64,000 nucleotides of DNA from Vitellaria paradoxa (GCA_019916065.1 CM034243.1:4216001-4280000); one strand, 5' to 3'; shown: positions 12,420 to 25,721, counted from the first letter of the stretch. A program made the numbers and translations. Notes: generated by a model not told the origin, from the sequence alone.

Positions 12420-12700
12420 AAGATTAAATTTTCAACGCCCCACAGTGCACCTGACGCACAGTTGAAGAAAAAATTGAAGAACAGGGCTGAACTAAAATAA
12501 AACTAATTTATTTTAATGTCAATCTCAAAACTGAGTCTTCTTTACAATCTCTAACCCTTTATATAGGCTAAAGCTAGACACCAAATTAAGTAATTTCCTA
12601 AAAATAAAATAATCCAATCACAAGCAAACCTCAATCAAGTCTCAAAATTTAAGGAAAACAAACAAAATAAATTCCTAAAATTCCTCCTTCCCAAAATTAA
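12420..12700 (-). repeat. Probable LTR remnant of the gypsy element
   Basis: Directly downstream of the degraded polyprotein. Read on the minus strand it contains CCTATATAAAGGGTT, a TATA-like core, followed by a leader-like stretch. The position after the polyprotein end fits a 3' LTR. Its borders and partner LTR were not found. Confidence 0.45.
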
Positions 12701-12719
12701 CCTACTCAATTCAAATTGC

Positions 12720-13870
12720 GTCCCCGCCTATAATATTTGAATTGGAAATGGCTATCATGATCCCATCATTCCTCCCTGACTGAAAAAAACTCCGTAGAGT
12801 GTTGCTGAAGATAATGCACCAAGAGCTGAGGGTCAATGCAGTGGAACTCCTCCTTAGTAATCCAAGTAGCATTGGAGTCTGGTTTGCGCCACGAATATGA
12901 AAAGGTCTAATAGCACGTCCATGCAACTTCTTGAAAAAATGTTTAGGATAATGCTTTGAGTTAACATGAACCATAACATAGTCCCCTTCATTAAATGTAA
13001 CATTGTGACGATGTATATCAGCAGCTAATTTATAATCTAAATTACTAGTTGCAATTTTATGTCAAACATCAACATAGATATCATGAATGTGTTGGGCAAA
13101 AAATTTAGTTAACTGAGATGGTCGACCATCAAAGAGTAAGGGAATACGGTCAATAGGTTGACGAGAGGTAATATCTTGAACACACTCAAAAGAATACCAA
13201 TGTAACGATTGATAAAACTATTATAGACAAATTCAGCTGTAGGGAGTAACAAATCCCAAGTACCCTGATTTCCCCTAACTAGACACCTAAGCATGTCTCC
13301 TAAACTCTGATTAATTACCTCAATTTAGCTATAGGTCTGGGAATGAAAAGCAGATGAAAATTTCAAGTTGGTATCAAACAGTTTCCACAAAGTCTTCCAA
13401 AAGTAATTCACAAACTTAACATCCCTATCTAACACTATGGAAGTAGGTAGTCTATACAGTTTGACAACCTCCCTAAAGAACAATTTAACCACATGTGAAG
13501 CATTAACTATTTTGGTGTATGGTATGAAGTGGGCCATCTTAAAAAAGCAATTAATTACTACCAAAATGGAATCCTGACCTCTAACAGTCCTAAGTAAGCC
13601 AAGAACAATATCCATACTAACGTCCTGCCATGATGCGTGTGGGATAGGTAACGTTGTGTATAATCCAGAGTTTTGCTTTTTAGCTTTTGCTATCTAACAT
13701 GTGCAATACTGAAAAATAATTCTGACCACATCTTTCTTTAATGATGGCCAGTAAAACCTATTTTCGACTAAGAGAATAGTCTTACCCCCTGCACATAACT
13801 CTCAAACCAAAAATTCTCGAACAGAAGTACGAGAAATGCACATCTTGGACCTACGAAACAAGTTACCATC
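12720..13870 (-). pseudogene. Ty3/gypsy retrotransposon polyprotein, integrase region, degraded
   Basis: On the minus strand, broken frames give the order of a gypsy integrase. First comes a zinc-binding region around 13650-13870 (RFYWPSLKKDVV, then a C..C-like remnant and KAKKQN). The catalytic core at 13325-13615 follows (SMDIVLGLLRTVRGQDSI, KMAHFIPYTKI, FSSAFHSQT), then the region at 13109-13294 (NLRCLV-like, LPTAEFVYNSF). The tail is at 12770-13000 (EGDYVMVHV; then, after a frameshift, SNATWITKEEF). Several stops and frameshifts make it inactive. No protease, reverse transcriptase or gag was seen, so the element is truncated. Confidence 0.85.
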
Positions 13871-13934
13871 TTGAATAATAAAATCAACAATTACATACTA
13901 TTATTCTTAAGAAAATGCAGACACAATTCACTTG

Positions 13935-14520
13935 TCACCAACCTACTCTCTTATGTTGCCCGATACGTGCATGTTGGTGTGTTACCTTCAAGGTAAACCC
14001 TCTCGTAGATTCACCAAATTGCAAGTGTTGGCATGCATCCATGCACCAGATCAAGTAAAAACCTCCCCTAGGTTCCCCAAAAATGTAAATGCTGGCATGT
14101 GTAAGTAAACCATTCAACTAAAAACAAAAAAGAAAAACCATCAAAGGTAAGTTTGTTTTCACGTCATATTAATATGATGGAAATCAGCAACTTAGATGAT
14201 ATATCTGGAAAGAATAATTCATCAATACCATTTATAGACATTGGAATCACTGCCAAATCTAATCTCCGCATCAAATTAATTTGAGAAATCAGGTACTTAG
14301 ATGATGTATCCGACAAGAATTGTTCATCAATACCATTTATAGGTACCAAGCCATCAATATTAAAAACCAGAAAAACTATTTCATTAATGATGACAGTTCA
14401 AAACCTCAGAAGATAATCAGATGATAACTATATTACAGGGAAGATCTAACACAGTCTTCACATTATTCTAAAAATTATAACTAAACCATCTTCTTCAAAG
14501 AAACAGCTTTTTTTGTACGC
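13935..14520. repeat. Repeat units downstream of the first DUF1639 gene
   Basis: Contains two copies (about 14160-14240 and 14270-14345) of a unit with CTTAGATGAT, TCATCAATACCATTTATAG and a preceding CAAATTAAT-like or CATATTAAT word. The same units recur in a larger array at 23.1-25.0 kb downstream of the paralogous gene, so the flank was duplicated together with the gene. Confidence 0.6.
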
Positions 14521-14925
14521 AACTAGAGACTACAGATACTATCAAAATGAGCAGCGCTCCAGCTATCTGCATTCCATAATCAACTTTGAAGTACCTTCTC
14601 GCATGTTGCCAATCAAGCAGCAAAATCCTTTCTAAAGTAAAGAGGGTTTAAAATAAACCACTATTATTCAGCCATCAGATCATTCTATGTACATCTGCTA
14701 CTTCTTATAGAAACTACCAAGTCTAAAACCACGAGACTTTTCAGTCAATTCTCTGCGGACGTCTCCAAATAGATAAAAGAAGCATAAAAAAGATACACTT
14801 ATTTCTCCTCCATCCTTACTGGTTTTGGTTGGCTACACCTTTTCATGAACTCACAAAAATTGGAAGTCATAAGACTTCAGACTTCCATCAAACAATCACG
14901 GGATCACGATCCGAATCTCCTTTAA

Positions 14926-15997
14926 TTAACCCTGCAAGGGAAAAAAAATATATATCCTCAAAGATCACAAATTGAATGCTCAACTATCAATGTTCAAAAC
15001 TTATATCCAGAGTCTTTGCATGTATCATAAAAAAGAAAGAAACTAAACCTTCATAGAAGCTTCAGAGACTTTGTATGAGTCAGGTGTTATTGAAGCCAGC
15101 CACAGACCCGGACAAATAAACTGCAGAAATACCATGAATTGGGTGAGTTAGTAGTAGTACCATCCTAGTGTCAATAATCTAAACAACAAACACACAAAGA
15201 AATTAAAAGTTAATTATATAACGAGAAATTCTTACGTCTATTCCCTTCTGAACAGCCTTCGCTCTCTTCTTTGGCCTCCTTGCCGGCTTTGATCCAGTCA
15301 TAGCATATATATCCTCTTCAACCTCACGCCGAGAAAGCGAAATTGAGAACTTCTGCTTCTTCGTCTGATTCCCTGCTGCCTCTGCTTCAGGACTGGTCCG
15401 CAACCTAACAGACTCTGGCCGCTGTTGCGATTGAGCTTTGTGCTCCTGCAACGACGATCCTCCCACTTCGGATGTGCCCCCATTCGGATGTGATGGCTTC
15501 TTTATGGGCTTTCTTGGCCTCAGATTCCACGTCTTCGCCACAAATTCATCCGCTTCTTCTTCGATGCCCATTTTGTCTTCATCTTGAACACCATCAGGCT
15601 TATTTTTTGCCCGAAACCTAATACAGATCTTCGATCTGCTTTCCTTAACTCCAGCACCATCAACGTCCAAAGCAGCCGGTTTTTTCTCCGATTTCTCGTT
15701 TTTCTCACCAGGAGAGGAGGCCAAAAGCCCGTTCTTGCTGCTTTCAGGCGCGGAATTTTTCCGATTCTCCGAGGCATAGCCGGATTCCGACTCGGAAGCG
15801 GAATCACGCATCGGAGATTGTCGCGGCGCGGAATCAAGCAACGGAGAATGCCGCCGTGCCACGGAATCCGACGGCGGTGACGACGACTCCGCCGGTCTGC
15901 GGCCGCGGTGGTGATTGTTTGTGTGGTTCTTCGTCCATTTCAATTGCGGCAGCGAGAAGTTATGTAGAGGTGACTTGGCTGGAACAGGAGAAGCCAT
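14926..15997 (-). CDS. DUF1639 family protein, copy A
   Basis: Exons 15236-15997, 15049-15120 and 14926-14931 give 279 residues. The N terminus (MASPVPAKSPLHNFSLPQLKW) is a conserved start of this plant-only family. A Ser/Arg-rich disordered middle follows, then KTWNLRPRK (155-163), LSRREVEEDIYAMTG (221-235), a basic stretch PARRPKKRAK (possible nuclear signal) and a tail with CPGLWLASITPDSYKV encoded by exon 2. The molecular function of DUF1639 is unknown to me. If the last intron is retained, the donor itself reads GTT TAG and ends the protein at once; if spliced, it ends GGT TAA. A 142-bp intron in the 5' leader (16022-16163) is inferred. A paralogue lies at 25596-28146 on the same strand. 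Confidence 0.88.
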
Positions 15998-16021
15998 GGA
16001 CTTCCTTCTCTTCAGTGTCTC

Positions 16022-16500
16022 CTATTCAGAATCCAATCAAAAAACCGAAAACATACACTAACACAATTTTCTTACTCCAAAACCGATCGAACAGAAAATT
16101 CTCCTCTCCGATGCGCTTCGAAAGAAAATTTTCTATTCTAGAAATACAGGTTTGTAGCTTTACCTCACGCCAATTGTACAGATATTCCTCTGATAGCCTT
16201 TAATGACCATTATTTAAGCCCAAAACACCAGAATTGGAGAGAAAGCGAGAGAGAAGCAGAAGCAATGAAGTGTTTCTCTCTCTAAATAGATCGAACGCAT
16301 CTACATATATGTACCAACGTATACATATATTGATGAGGCGAAGCTTCAATAACGAGAATTAAAACCCTAGAAGGCGAGACAATTAGAGAGACAAGATTGT
16401 GTGTACAGATTGCAGAAAGAGAGGGGGGGAGAGGGGATGCTGCTTCGAAGAGGAGCGAGTGTGTGTGTGCGAGAGAGAGAGAGAGAGAGAGAGAGGTTGA
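16022..16500 (-). promoter_or_regulatory. 5' leader of DUF1639 copy A with UTR intron and GA microsatellite
   Basis: On the minus strand GTGAG|GTAAAG (donor at 16163) and GAATAG|GAG (acceptor at 16022) bracket a probable leader intron. Upstream lie CT/GA-rich leader sequence, AAAACCCTAG-like sequence and a (GA)12 tract at 16471-16494. The same order of motifs occurs before copy B, which supports function in the leader or core promoter. No TATA box is certain. Confidence 0.5.
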
Positions 16501-16559
16501 AGATATATAACCCAGACTGCAACGGGACTCTTTCTTCTTTTCCTAATTTACCCTTGCTG

Positions 16560-19500
16560 ATTTCCGAATTATTATAAATAACCCCAACTCAAAAAAACTA
16601 TGGGTTCCAGCGGCAGCGGGAAGCGATCGCAGTGTATTAACGAGCGGTTAAATTTAATTATATTTTAATATAATATGTCTTTCATTATTTTTCATTAATT
16701 GCCTTCGAATCAAATTTTTTAATTTTTATTTTTATTTCAAAATTAATTTTATCACACCAAATGATAAAAAAATGAAATAAGATAAGATAAAATAAGATAA
16801 GGTAAACTATGACTCCGTAATTCGTAATGAATAATTTTTACTAATAAATTTTTAATTTTTTTGTATTTTTTATTATTTTTTAAAAATTTTCACTATTTTG
16901 AACGGATATTAAGGTTCCATTTGAGAATAATTAGTATTGGCTAAAAACTAATGGCTAATAGTTAGCTAAAAAAAATTAGTTAATTTTGTGTTTGAGAAGG
17001 AAAAAAAGTAGCTAATGATTAGTAGCTAATTAAAAAAAAGTTAGCTAATTTTATGTTTGAGAAAGAAAAAAATAATTTTTTTAGGTGACTAATTTATTTT
17101 TATTAAATTAATATTTTTATTCTTAGAAATTTAAAAAAAAATTAAAATATAAAAGGATAAAAAAAGTCTGGCCACTGTTAAAGTAAACGGGCCCAATGCG
17201 ATCAAATTCTAGCGGCTTGTCGCAAAGGATTTTTCCACTAAAGCAAGCCGCCTGGAACCCGAAAACTATTGACTCGTCTAGCTTATCATTTAATTAACCA
17301 ATTTTCCGAGCAACAACAAAGCGTGTCCCAACTTAGGGCAACTCAAAAATTAATAAAAAAATATTAAAAGTTACTTTTTGTGTGTTTGATAAAATCATAA
17401 ATTTTTTTAATTTTTTAATTTGTTACAGAAAAAAGTACACTCTATAATTATAATTTTTTTTATTTGCTACAGTAAAAAATATACCAAACACTCAAAAGTT
17501 ACCACTTTTTTATTTTGCTACAGTAAAAAATTTACCAAACACCTAAAAGTTACTAAAAAATACTAAAAATTTCACTTGGTTCAACCAAACACACAAAAAA
17601 GTGTAAAAAAATACCCAAAAAATTACCAAAACTTGAGTTTTTTTGAACTTCTAAACACCCCCTAAGATGTTTATTTTGAGTTAGTAGTGTGTAAATTTTA
17701 CTAAAATAATTTTTAATTTTTAATTTTTATTACATCAATTTAGATGATGAGGGTAATAATTATTTCGGGTTAATAATTACTCTTATATATGAGGGTAAAT
17801 TTTTATTTTAGGGGGAGGTGGCTAATAAATGAAAAAATTTTACTCTTTCCTCATTACCCCAATAAAATATTATTTTACCTCATGTAAAATCTTAGGCAAC
17901 CTTCTCCTATAAATAATTATAATAAATATTATAAAATAATAATGTATTTAATCAAACTAAAATTAATTAATTATTTTATCAAAAATAATATTTAATAAAT
18001 AGTAATTTATTATTAGAGTAATTTACTTTATTTTATTAAAATAAAACTATTTAAACATTAACTTATGAAAAAGTTTTTTATTTTATCAAATTAGAATTAA
18101 AGTTTAATAAATAATAATGACTTATTAAAATAATTTATTTTATTATAATATTTTATTAAATTAAAATTATTTCTCATAAATAATAATTTACTAGATTATG
18201 TATTTTATTAATGTAATTTATTAACATAAATTAGAATTATTTGTTTTATTATATTATTTTATCAAAATAAAAATAATTTTTAACAAATAATAATTCACTA
18301 TTAAAATTAGTTATTATTAAAATATTAATCTATGATAAAATTATTTTTCTAATTAATATCTTTATTTAAAAATATATTTTTTAATAATATATTTTTATTA
18401 AAATTAAGGAGGCATTTGGTGACACAAAATTTGGTAATTTTTAGTAATTTTTAGTCAAAAGTTGCTAGTTGTAATTTTTGATATGTTTGATAAAGCAAGT
18501 TGTAATTTTTAGTATCTTTTTGTAACTTTTAGATGTTTGGTAAAATTTTTGGTAATATTTAATAATTTTTAACAACTTTTAAGTGTTTCGTAAAATTTTT
18601 GGTAATTTTTAGTAATTTTGTGTGTTTGGTAAACTTTTAGCAACTTTTGAGTGGAGTAAATTACTGTAATAGAGCAGAAAAGTAGCAAAAGTTGAGGTTT
18701 TACCAAACACCTACTTTGCAACTTTTGCTAGAATTTTGCACATTTTTGTGCTGCCAAACGGAATCTAATTACTATTAAAACAACAATGATTATGATGATT
18801 AATTTTATTAAAATTAAATATTAACTTTTGCCATTAGTAAATTTATCCTAATTCCAAACACAATTAACTTTTACCCTTTTAAAATTTTAAGTATTTTAAA
18901 CATAATATAATTATTACCAAGTAATATTTATTCCCTCATTTTAAATATAAGTACCATAAACTTGTTACCCAATAACCATTATTAAAGTAACAATTACCCT
19001 GATAATCTTTTACCCCCCAAAATTTTCATCCCATACCAAACATGTCCTTAGGACCATTATGAGTCTGGTTATCACAAGTCACTAATTCAAATCTTCTCGG
19101 GCCCACGGTTAACTTTAGGGCCCAGTTCAAACTTTCTTAGAACTACTAGATGGTTTACAAGTAATTAATTTCAACACTCCAGTGGTTAACTTCAACAACT
19201 TCAACACCCTAGTGGTTAACTTTAACACCCCAGAAATTAGTCGAAATTAGTGTAAAGTGGTCTAAACATTCCGAGTTAAAAAATAAAAATTCAAAGAGAA
19301 TTAAGCCGTGACTCGTTATCCCACTTAAAGAGAATTAAGTTGCTTAACCTATCATGCGCTTCCATTGCGAGTTCTGCCGATTTTTTTTCTCTTAATTTTC
19401 TAAATAAAAATCGAGAAAATTTATTGTTGTTGAAATAATCTTTTTTTTTTTTTTTTTATAAATATTAGGGAGAGAAACAAGCAACTTCATATTAATTTAT

Positions 19501-20282
19501 ATTTTGTTGCTTACCAAAATTTCACTTAAATTCATTTAAATTTTACTTTAAAAATTAGTTAATATATAAAAGGTAAAAAATTAAAAATATAATAAAAACA
19601 ATATCCAATACAAAAAAAAAATCATATCAAATATAAATGTAAAAGATAAGGACCCATCTTTAGATTACAATTATAGAAGAAAATCTAGCGTTATTGTAAT
19701 TTTTCTATTCCTATCAATTCATCCTAGAAAAGAATTCCTAAATATATATAACTTTAACTACTTTTCCAATTTTGGATAAATATTTTTTATTTTCAAAGAA
19801 CAAAAATATGGAATAAAATTTTTTTTCTCCTTTCATATTAATATTCGCATTTATTTAGTTCAAACATATATATATATATATACACACACACGCATAATGC
19901 AAAGTTTTAATTAAGTGAAAAACATATGTCAAGTTTTGAAATTCGTATAATTTTCAGGGGGAGGATATTATATTTCTCAAATTCTTAAAATATCTTTTTC
20001 TTTTTTTTTTAAATTTTCTCAAATATTATTTTAAATACATGCATTTTTGGTATTTAGAAATTAATATGTAGTAAACAACCTGCAATTTACCCAAACTGCC
20101 AAAAGAGTGGATATGAAATAGAGGTCATTTACAATAAAAATAAAATTTTTAAAAATTTTTGGGTAATGTTTTTAAATTTATATTTTTTGATGAACCTAAT
20201 TAAACAGTTCACAATTCAATGTCCCTTAACTAACATTAAAAAATGATGTTAAACTTCCCAATTCCCAATCAATGTAACAAAG
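16560..20282. other. Very AT-rich intergenic DNA with repeat relics
   Basis: No gene is seen. 17340-17660 and 18410-18770 share many TTTGGTAA / TTACCAAA words. The second is bounded by GGCATTTGGTGACACAAAAT and, in reverse at the other end, CCGTTTGGCAGCACAAAAAT, which suggests a MITE of about 360 bp with imperfect ends. 17880-18410 is nearly all A and T. Confidence 0.45.
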
Positions 20283-20291
20283 ATCCAAATG

Positions 20292-20563
20292 AGGTTCAAG
20301 GGGATTGCACTGAAAAAATCAGTGCAAGGCTGCAGTAAAAAGATGAATAGTTAAGATTTATTTACTCTTTAATTACATGTGATTTTTGACATTCCGTATT
20401 AATTGTTTTCCAATCATATTTTTTAAACTTTTATTTTTATTTTGAAAATAAATTGGATTAAAATAAATTGGAACTATCAGATTAAATACAAAGAAATCTT
20501 AATCGGTCATCTTTTCACTGCAGTCCTTGCAATGAATTTTTTTACTACAATCCCCTTGAACCT
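20292..20563. mobile_element. Mutator-like MITE, copy 1 (272 bp)
   Basis: Long terminal inverted repeats (about 65 bp, imperfect): the left begins AGGTTCAAGGGGATTGCACT and the right in reverse begins AGGTTCAAGGGGATTGTAGT. The 9-bp direct repeat ATCCAAATG flanks it exactly (20283-20291, 20564-20572). Nine-base target duplications with long inverted ends are typical of Mutator-like elements. It has no coding capacity. A relative sits at 52155-52421. Confidence 0.9.
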
Positions 20564-20579
20564 ATCCAAATGATCGAGC

Positions 20580-22440
20580 CAAATTAACAAAGGCAATAAT
20601 AAATAGGGAGAGCTATTAAAGAAAGTCAGCTAGCCAATTTTGTGCACATGAATTTATTTGTCTTTGAATTTTAAAAACGCATTTTTAATAAATTTTGTAT
20701 TTGTAAAAAATAAGCTTTTACATAAAAACTATAAATATTTATTTTAGTAACAAATAATAAACTTTTATAGTTTTTAAATTATATTTTATCTAAAAATAAA
20801 TTTAATTTTTTTGAAAAAATAAATAAATTTATGGGAACAAACTTAAGAATTATCTATTTCAAGTCCCACTTGCACCATCCAAAGGGCCACTCAATTTCCC
20901 TTTTGTAGAGATGAGTTTTACCGGTAATCGCATATCTACCCACTTCATTCAATCTGGTTCAATTCCCCATATATTTGTTGTATTTTATATTTCTCGCACC
21001 AAAAAAAAAAAAAAAAAAAAGAATAGTAAAACTTCCGATGAGGAAACCTGAATTTGAAATATTATTTTATTAAAAATTATATTTTAAATTTTTGAATTCA
21101 TATGAATTTTATCTAATATTTTGATCTTAACCGTTAAATAAAATTAAGAATCTAAAAATTAAAGTGCAAACTCAATTCTAATTAAGTGTGTAATTCGATG
21201 GCAATAACCATCAATTATATATTCGTAATTAAGTGTGTATTTTGAGGGTAACAACTATCAATTATACAATCATAGCGAAAGACAACTCAATTCTCAAATT
21301 CAGGATAAATTTTAATCAAATCATTGAATCCGTTTGATTAGATCTTAAAAGCAAATTCTCTTTTTTATCAATTATTTAAAAGACACATATAAGTTGTAAT
21401 ATTATGATAATAAAAATACATTGATATGTCATAGATCAATCGTACAATCATAGCGAATCTCACCCCAATCCTCAAAATATAAATTTTAATCAAATCACTA
21501 AATTTGTTATGTCAGATCTTGAAATTGAAAATAAATTCTTTTTATCAATAGTTTAAAAGACACGTGTAAGTTGTAATATTATGATAACTAAAATATATTG
21601 ATATGTCATAAATAATCTTGTTCTCAAATTTAATTAAGATAAATTTTAACCAAATCATTTAATTCGTTGATCATTGAATTGAAAACAAATTCTCTTTTTA
21701 TCAATCGTTTAAAAAGGTACGTGTAAATTGTAATATTATGATAATTAAAATATATTGACATGTCATAAATAATATTGAGGTAACTTTTTTAGCTCAATCA
21801 CACAGTTCTAATTCTCAAATTCAAGATAAATTTTAATCAAATCATTGAATTCGTTCAGTTAGATCTTGAAATCAAAAACAAATTCTCTCTCTTTTTTTTT
21901 TTTTTTTTTTTTGTAATTTCAAACGCGCCCTTAATTAAAAAATCATTAAGTTGAATTGGGTTTCATTTAAAATTTTTGTTCTTCAAAGCTTGCAATGTAA
22001 ATGGTCCATATACGTGGATCGACTCATTCGCTTCCGTTGAGTGGTCTTATTAAAACAAAACTTCACAGATCACTCTTTAAGTGGCTGAGTTCTACAATAA
22101 CAATCCACCTCGATTGTTGGCACAAAACATTGTAGCTCACACCAGCATGGAAGATTGTTGTGTGCCCAAGCTACTCCTACTTATAAGATATTTTCGATTT
22201 TTTGGCTGAAACCCATCACAATTCTAAAAAAGGCTCTTGCCATGTAGGGAGAACTCGGTTATAATCAACATCTCAAAATTTTTTCCTCGCTGTCTGACGT
22301 GGAATGGGTGAACAACTCCCTTCTTACCATTGAAAATTTCCAGTGCCTGCTTGTCTCACTAGAACGAGATAATTGAGCACTGCAATGATCCACATATGTA
22401 TCCTCCAAATAATTCAATTCTAAAAATTTTAAAAATTTAT
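20580..22440. other. AT-rich intergenic DNA with degenerate internal repeats
   Basis: No gene is seen. Between about 21270 and 21900 a unit recurs roughly four times: AAATTTTAATCAAATCA, then a run ending AAATTCTCTTTTT-ATCAAT, GTGTAAGTTGTAATATTATGATAA and ATTGATATGTCATA. Spacing is about 150-200 bp, indicating a decayed tandem array. 22050-22400 is less AT-rich but has no readable product. Confidence 0.4.
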
Positions 22441-22444
22441 AACA

Positions 22445-22870
22445 TGTATTTAGGGATGTCAAAATTACCCGTACTTGGTGGGTACCTGTTTCACCCACTC
22501 TATTCGGGGAGGATATGAGAATACTAATAACGAATATGAGAATATGTATGGAGATTAATTTTAACATTTTCTCGAATGCAGACGGAAATAGTTATAATAG
22601 TCTCTAACCTACCCGTATCTATTTAAATATTTATTTATTAATATAAATATATATTTTAATTTTTATTCAATAAATATATGATATATATTTTATTTAATAT
22701 ATACAATATTTATAATAATTTATAATATTTATTATATATAACATATAATTTATAATTTTATTATGTTTAGCAAGTAAATGGGGACGGGGGACCTGCTATC
22801 TATTGAGGACAGGGATAGAAAATGTCATATCCATCTCATTAATATCCATACATGTGTTTGGACAACTATT
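22445..22870. repeat. Possible hAT-type MITE
   Basis: Contains GGGATGTCAAAATTACCCGT, GGGTACCTG and GGGGAGGATATGAGAAT near the left, and GGGGACGGGGGACCTG and GACAGGGATAGAAAATGTC near the right, around a very AT-rich core. This word content is common in plant non-autonomous hAT elements. The exact ends and target duplication were not found. Confidence 0.3.
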
Positions 22871-23129
22871 GAATGGTTGTTTAACAAGTGTTGGCGTTTG
22901 TCGTGGTTTTTACATAAACATGATAAACTCTTATGAATGTGTGTAATTCTTGGACGCTATGTAAAAAGTTGAAGTCACTTTTTTATTGATTTTCTACAAA
23001 TCTCATAAACCTTATTGTTCGTGTTAAGTGATTTTTTAGGTCTAAAATGTACATCAACCTAACTTTATAATTTGTAAAAAAAATACATGAATAATTTCAT
23101 TTGTTTCCAAATTGCTTTTTTAGGTTGGC

Positions 23130-24960
23130 CAAAATGAACAAGGTGGTGCATGTGTACATGTGTAAAATCCTCATCTAGATTCCCCAAATAATAAATATTA
23201 GCACATGCATGTACACGGATTAAATGAAAACATCTCCCAAGTTCTCCAAAATCTAGAGGCCCTTAAACTAAAAATAAAATAGAAACGTTATCAAATCTAA
23301 CCTTATTTCACATCAAATTAATATGAAAAGTGATGAACTTAGACAATGTATGTCAAAAGTATAACTTATCAGCACCATTTATAGACAATAATAATAAAAA
23401 ATAAAAAATAAAATTATATCATTAAAATGGCCTTGTAAACCTCAGCAAATAACTGATGAATAACTAAATCAAAGTGAAAATCTAATCAATATTCTTCTCA
23501 TTCCTCCCAATGTGATAACCAATAACATAAATCAAGATAACTAAACACTTCATAGGAAAATGCGTATATAGTTTCACTATTATCTTACTACTCTTTTAGA
23601 TTCTCCAAAATGAACATGTTAGTGTGTGTACATGTACTTCTAGAAAAATTCTCTTCTAAATTCCCCAAATCATAAATGTTCACATTTGCATATATGCCAA
23701 TCAAATAAAAATCTCTCCTAGGTTAACCAAAATATAAAGGCCCTTAAGTAAACGCTTAAAGTAAAATAAAATAAAAACGTCATCAAACATAAGCTTGTTT
23801 GGTATCAAAATTAATACAAAAAGTAAGAAACTTAGACATATATGTAAAAAATACAACTCATCAATACCATTTATAGACAACGACAACAAAAAATATATAT
23901 ATAATTATATCATTAATGATACTATAAACCTTAGCAAATACCTAATGGATAACTAATTCAAAGTGAATAATTAGCCAATATTCTTCTCATTTTTCTCAGT
24001 ATGATAACTAATAATGTAAATCAAGTTAACTAAATACTTCATAGGAATATGTACATATAGTTTCATTGTTATTAAACTACTCTTCTAAATTATCCAAAAT
24101 GAACATATTAGCACATGTACATGTACTACAGGAAAAATCCTCTTCAAAATTCCCTAGATCATATATGTTGGTACGTGCATGTGTGCCAATCAAATAAAAA
24201 TCTCTCTTGCCCAAAATCTAAAAGCCCTTAAGCAAATGCTTAAAATAAAAACAAAATAAAAAGGTCATCAAATCTGAGCTTGCTTGCATGTCAAATTAAT
24301 ACGACAAATCAGAAGATCAAACGACATATAAGTAAAATAGAAACGTCATCAAATCTGAGCTTACTTGTATGTCAAATTAATACAACTCATAAGATTAGAT
24401 GACGTATATGAAAAAAGTAATTCACTAGTATCATTTGTATTCAACAATAAGGGAAAACATAAAAAACTATTTCATTAATGACGACAATATAAACCACAAC
24501 ATATAACTAATGAATAACTAACTCAAATTGAAGATCTAACCCATAACTTTGTCAATATTTTTTTTCAATGAAGTGATAGCCAACAATTAATGTATATAAA
24601 GCTAATTTAACAATTCGTGACAAAAATGCACAAATAAAAATAATTCTAAAAGTTCTCAAAACGTAAAGGTTCTTGTAAGCAAACCCTTCAAGTAAAAAAA
24701 AACCGAAAAAATATCCTTAATTAAATCCAAAGCTTGCATGTTTCCACGTCAAATTAATACAAGTGGTGTAAAAAGAATAATTCACCAGTACTATTTATAG
24801 ACAAATATATCGTCAAATTAACATAAGTGGTGTAAAAAAAGTAATTCAGGAGTACTATTTATAGACAGATAATGAAAAAAAAAACAGAAAAACTACTTCA
24901 TTAAAATGAAGGCAATGCAAACCTCAGTAGATCACAAGCCAAAGATTTAACATATAGTCT
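23130..24960. repeat. Tandem array of ~0.5-kb units downstream of DUF1639 copy B
   Basis: Each unit runs: ATGAACA-like, GTACATGT words, ATTCCCCAAAT, CATCTCCC/CTCTCCTAGGTT, GGCCCTTAA, AACGTCATCAAA, CAAATTAAT, CTTAGAC, ACCATTTATAGACAA, ACCTCAGCAAATAACT, TGATAACCAATAA. The anchor ACCATTTATAGAC falls at about 23373 and 23867, with diverged forms near 24430, 24790 and 24856, so the first interval is about 494 bp and later units are shortened. A two-unit version exists at 13.9-14.4 kb. Confidence 0.7.
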
Positions 24961-25595
24961 TATGCATTTTTTCTCAAAGTGATAATTAAACTAAACCAAA
25001 CCAAACCATCTTCATAAAAATAGTTTTATTGGGTAAGTTCTTTTTCTTTTTTTTAATATTTAGGATATCTGATCAATTTACACGCATGTTGATTAATGTC
25101 TGAAACCTTTGTTTAAATGATTGGATAAGTTTTTCTATGAGTCCAAGAGATTTGAAGTAGCTTTATTGGGTAAGCTAAAGATGACATATATCAAAGGGAG
25201 CATAAGCACTCCCTACTATTTGCCTTCCAGCTGCATTACTTTGTGAGTGCCTTCTTATGGCATATGCTAGGCAATCATCAAGCAGCAGCAAATCAGTTAA
25301 ATTAAGCAACAATGTAGTTCTTGAAGTAAGCTTCTAAAAGTCACAAGTCACAAGTACATGATCTCCAACTTCTCTTACATGAAGTTCACAGACGATCAAG
25401 ACTTTTCAGGCAGGTCTCTCGACACATAGATTAAAAAAAAAAAAGACGTAACATACATAAGATATACTTATTTCTCTCCTTCCATCTTTACTGGTTTTGT
25501 TTGGATATACCTTCGAGAATGAGGTGAGAGAGTTTGGAACTTGTAATCCTTCAGACTACCAGAAAATATTGGAAGGTCGATCTCACAATCTTCAT

Positions 25596-25680
25596 CTATT
25601 TTGATGAACCCTGCAAGCAACAAAATCATATTCTCAAACCCAAAATATCGAATGTTAAAGTATCAAGGTTCAAAACAACT

Positions 25681-25721
<41 letters not shown>

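Noticed and set aside
23130..24960. CRISPR-like array
   Set aside because: The repeats are long, diverged and contiguous in a plant nuclear genome; this is an ordinary tandem repeat.
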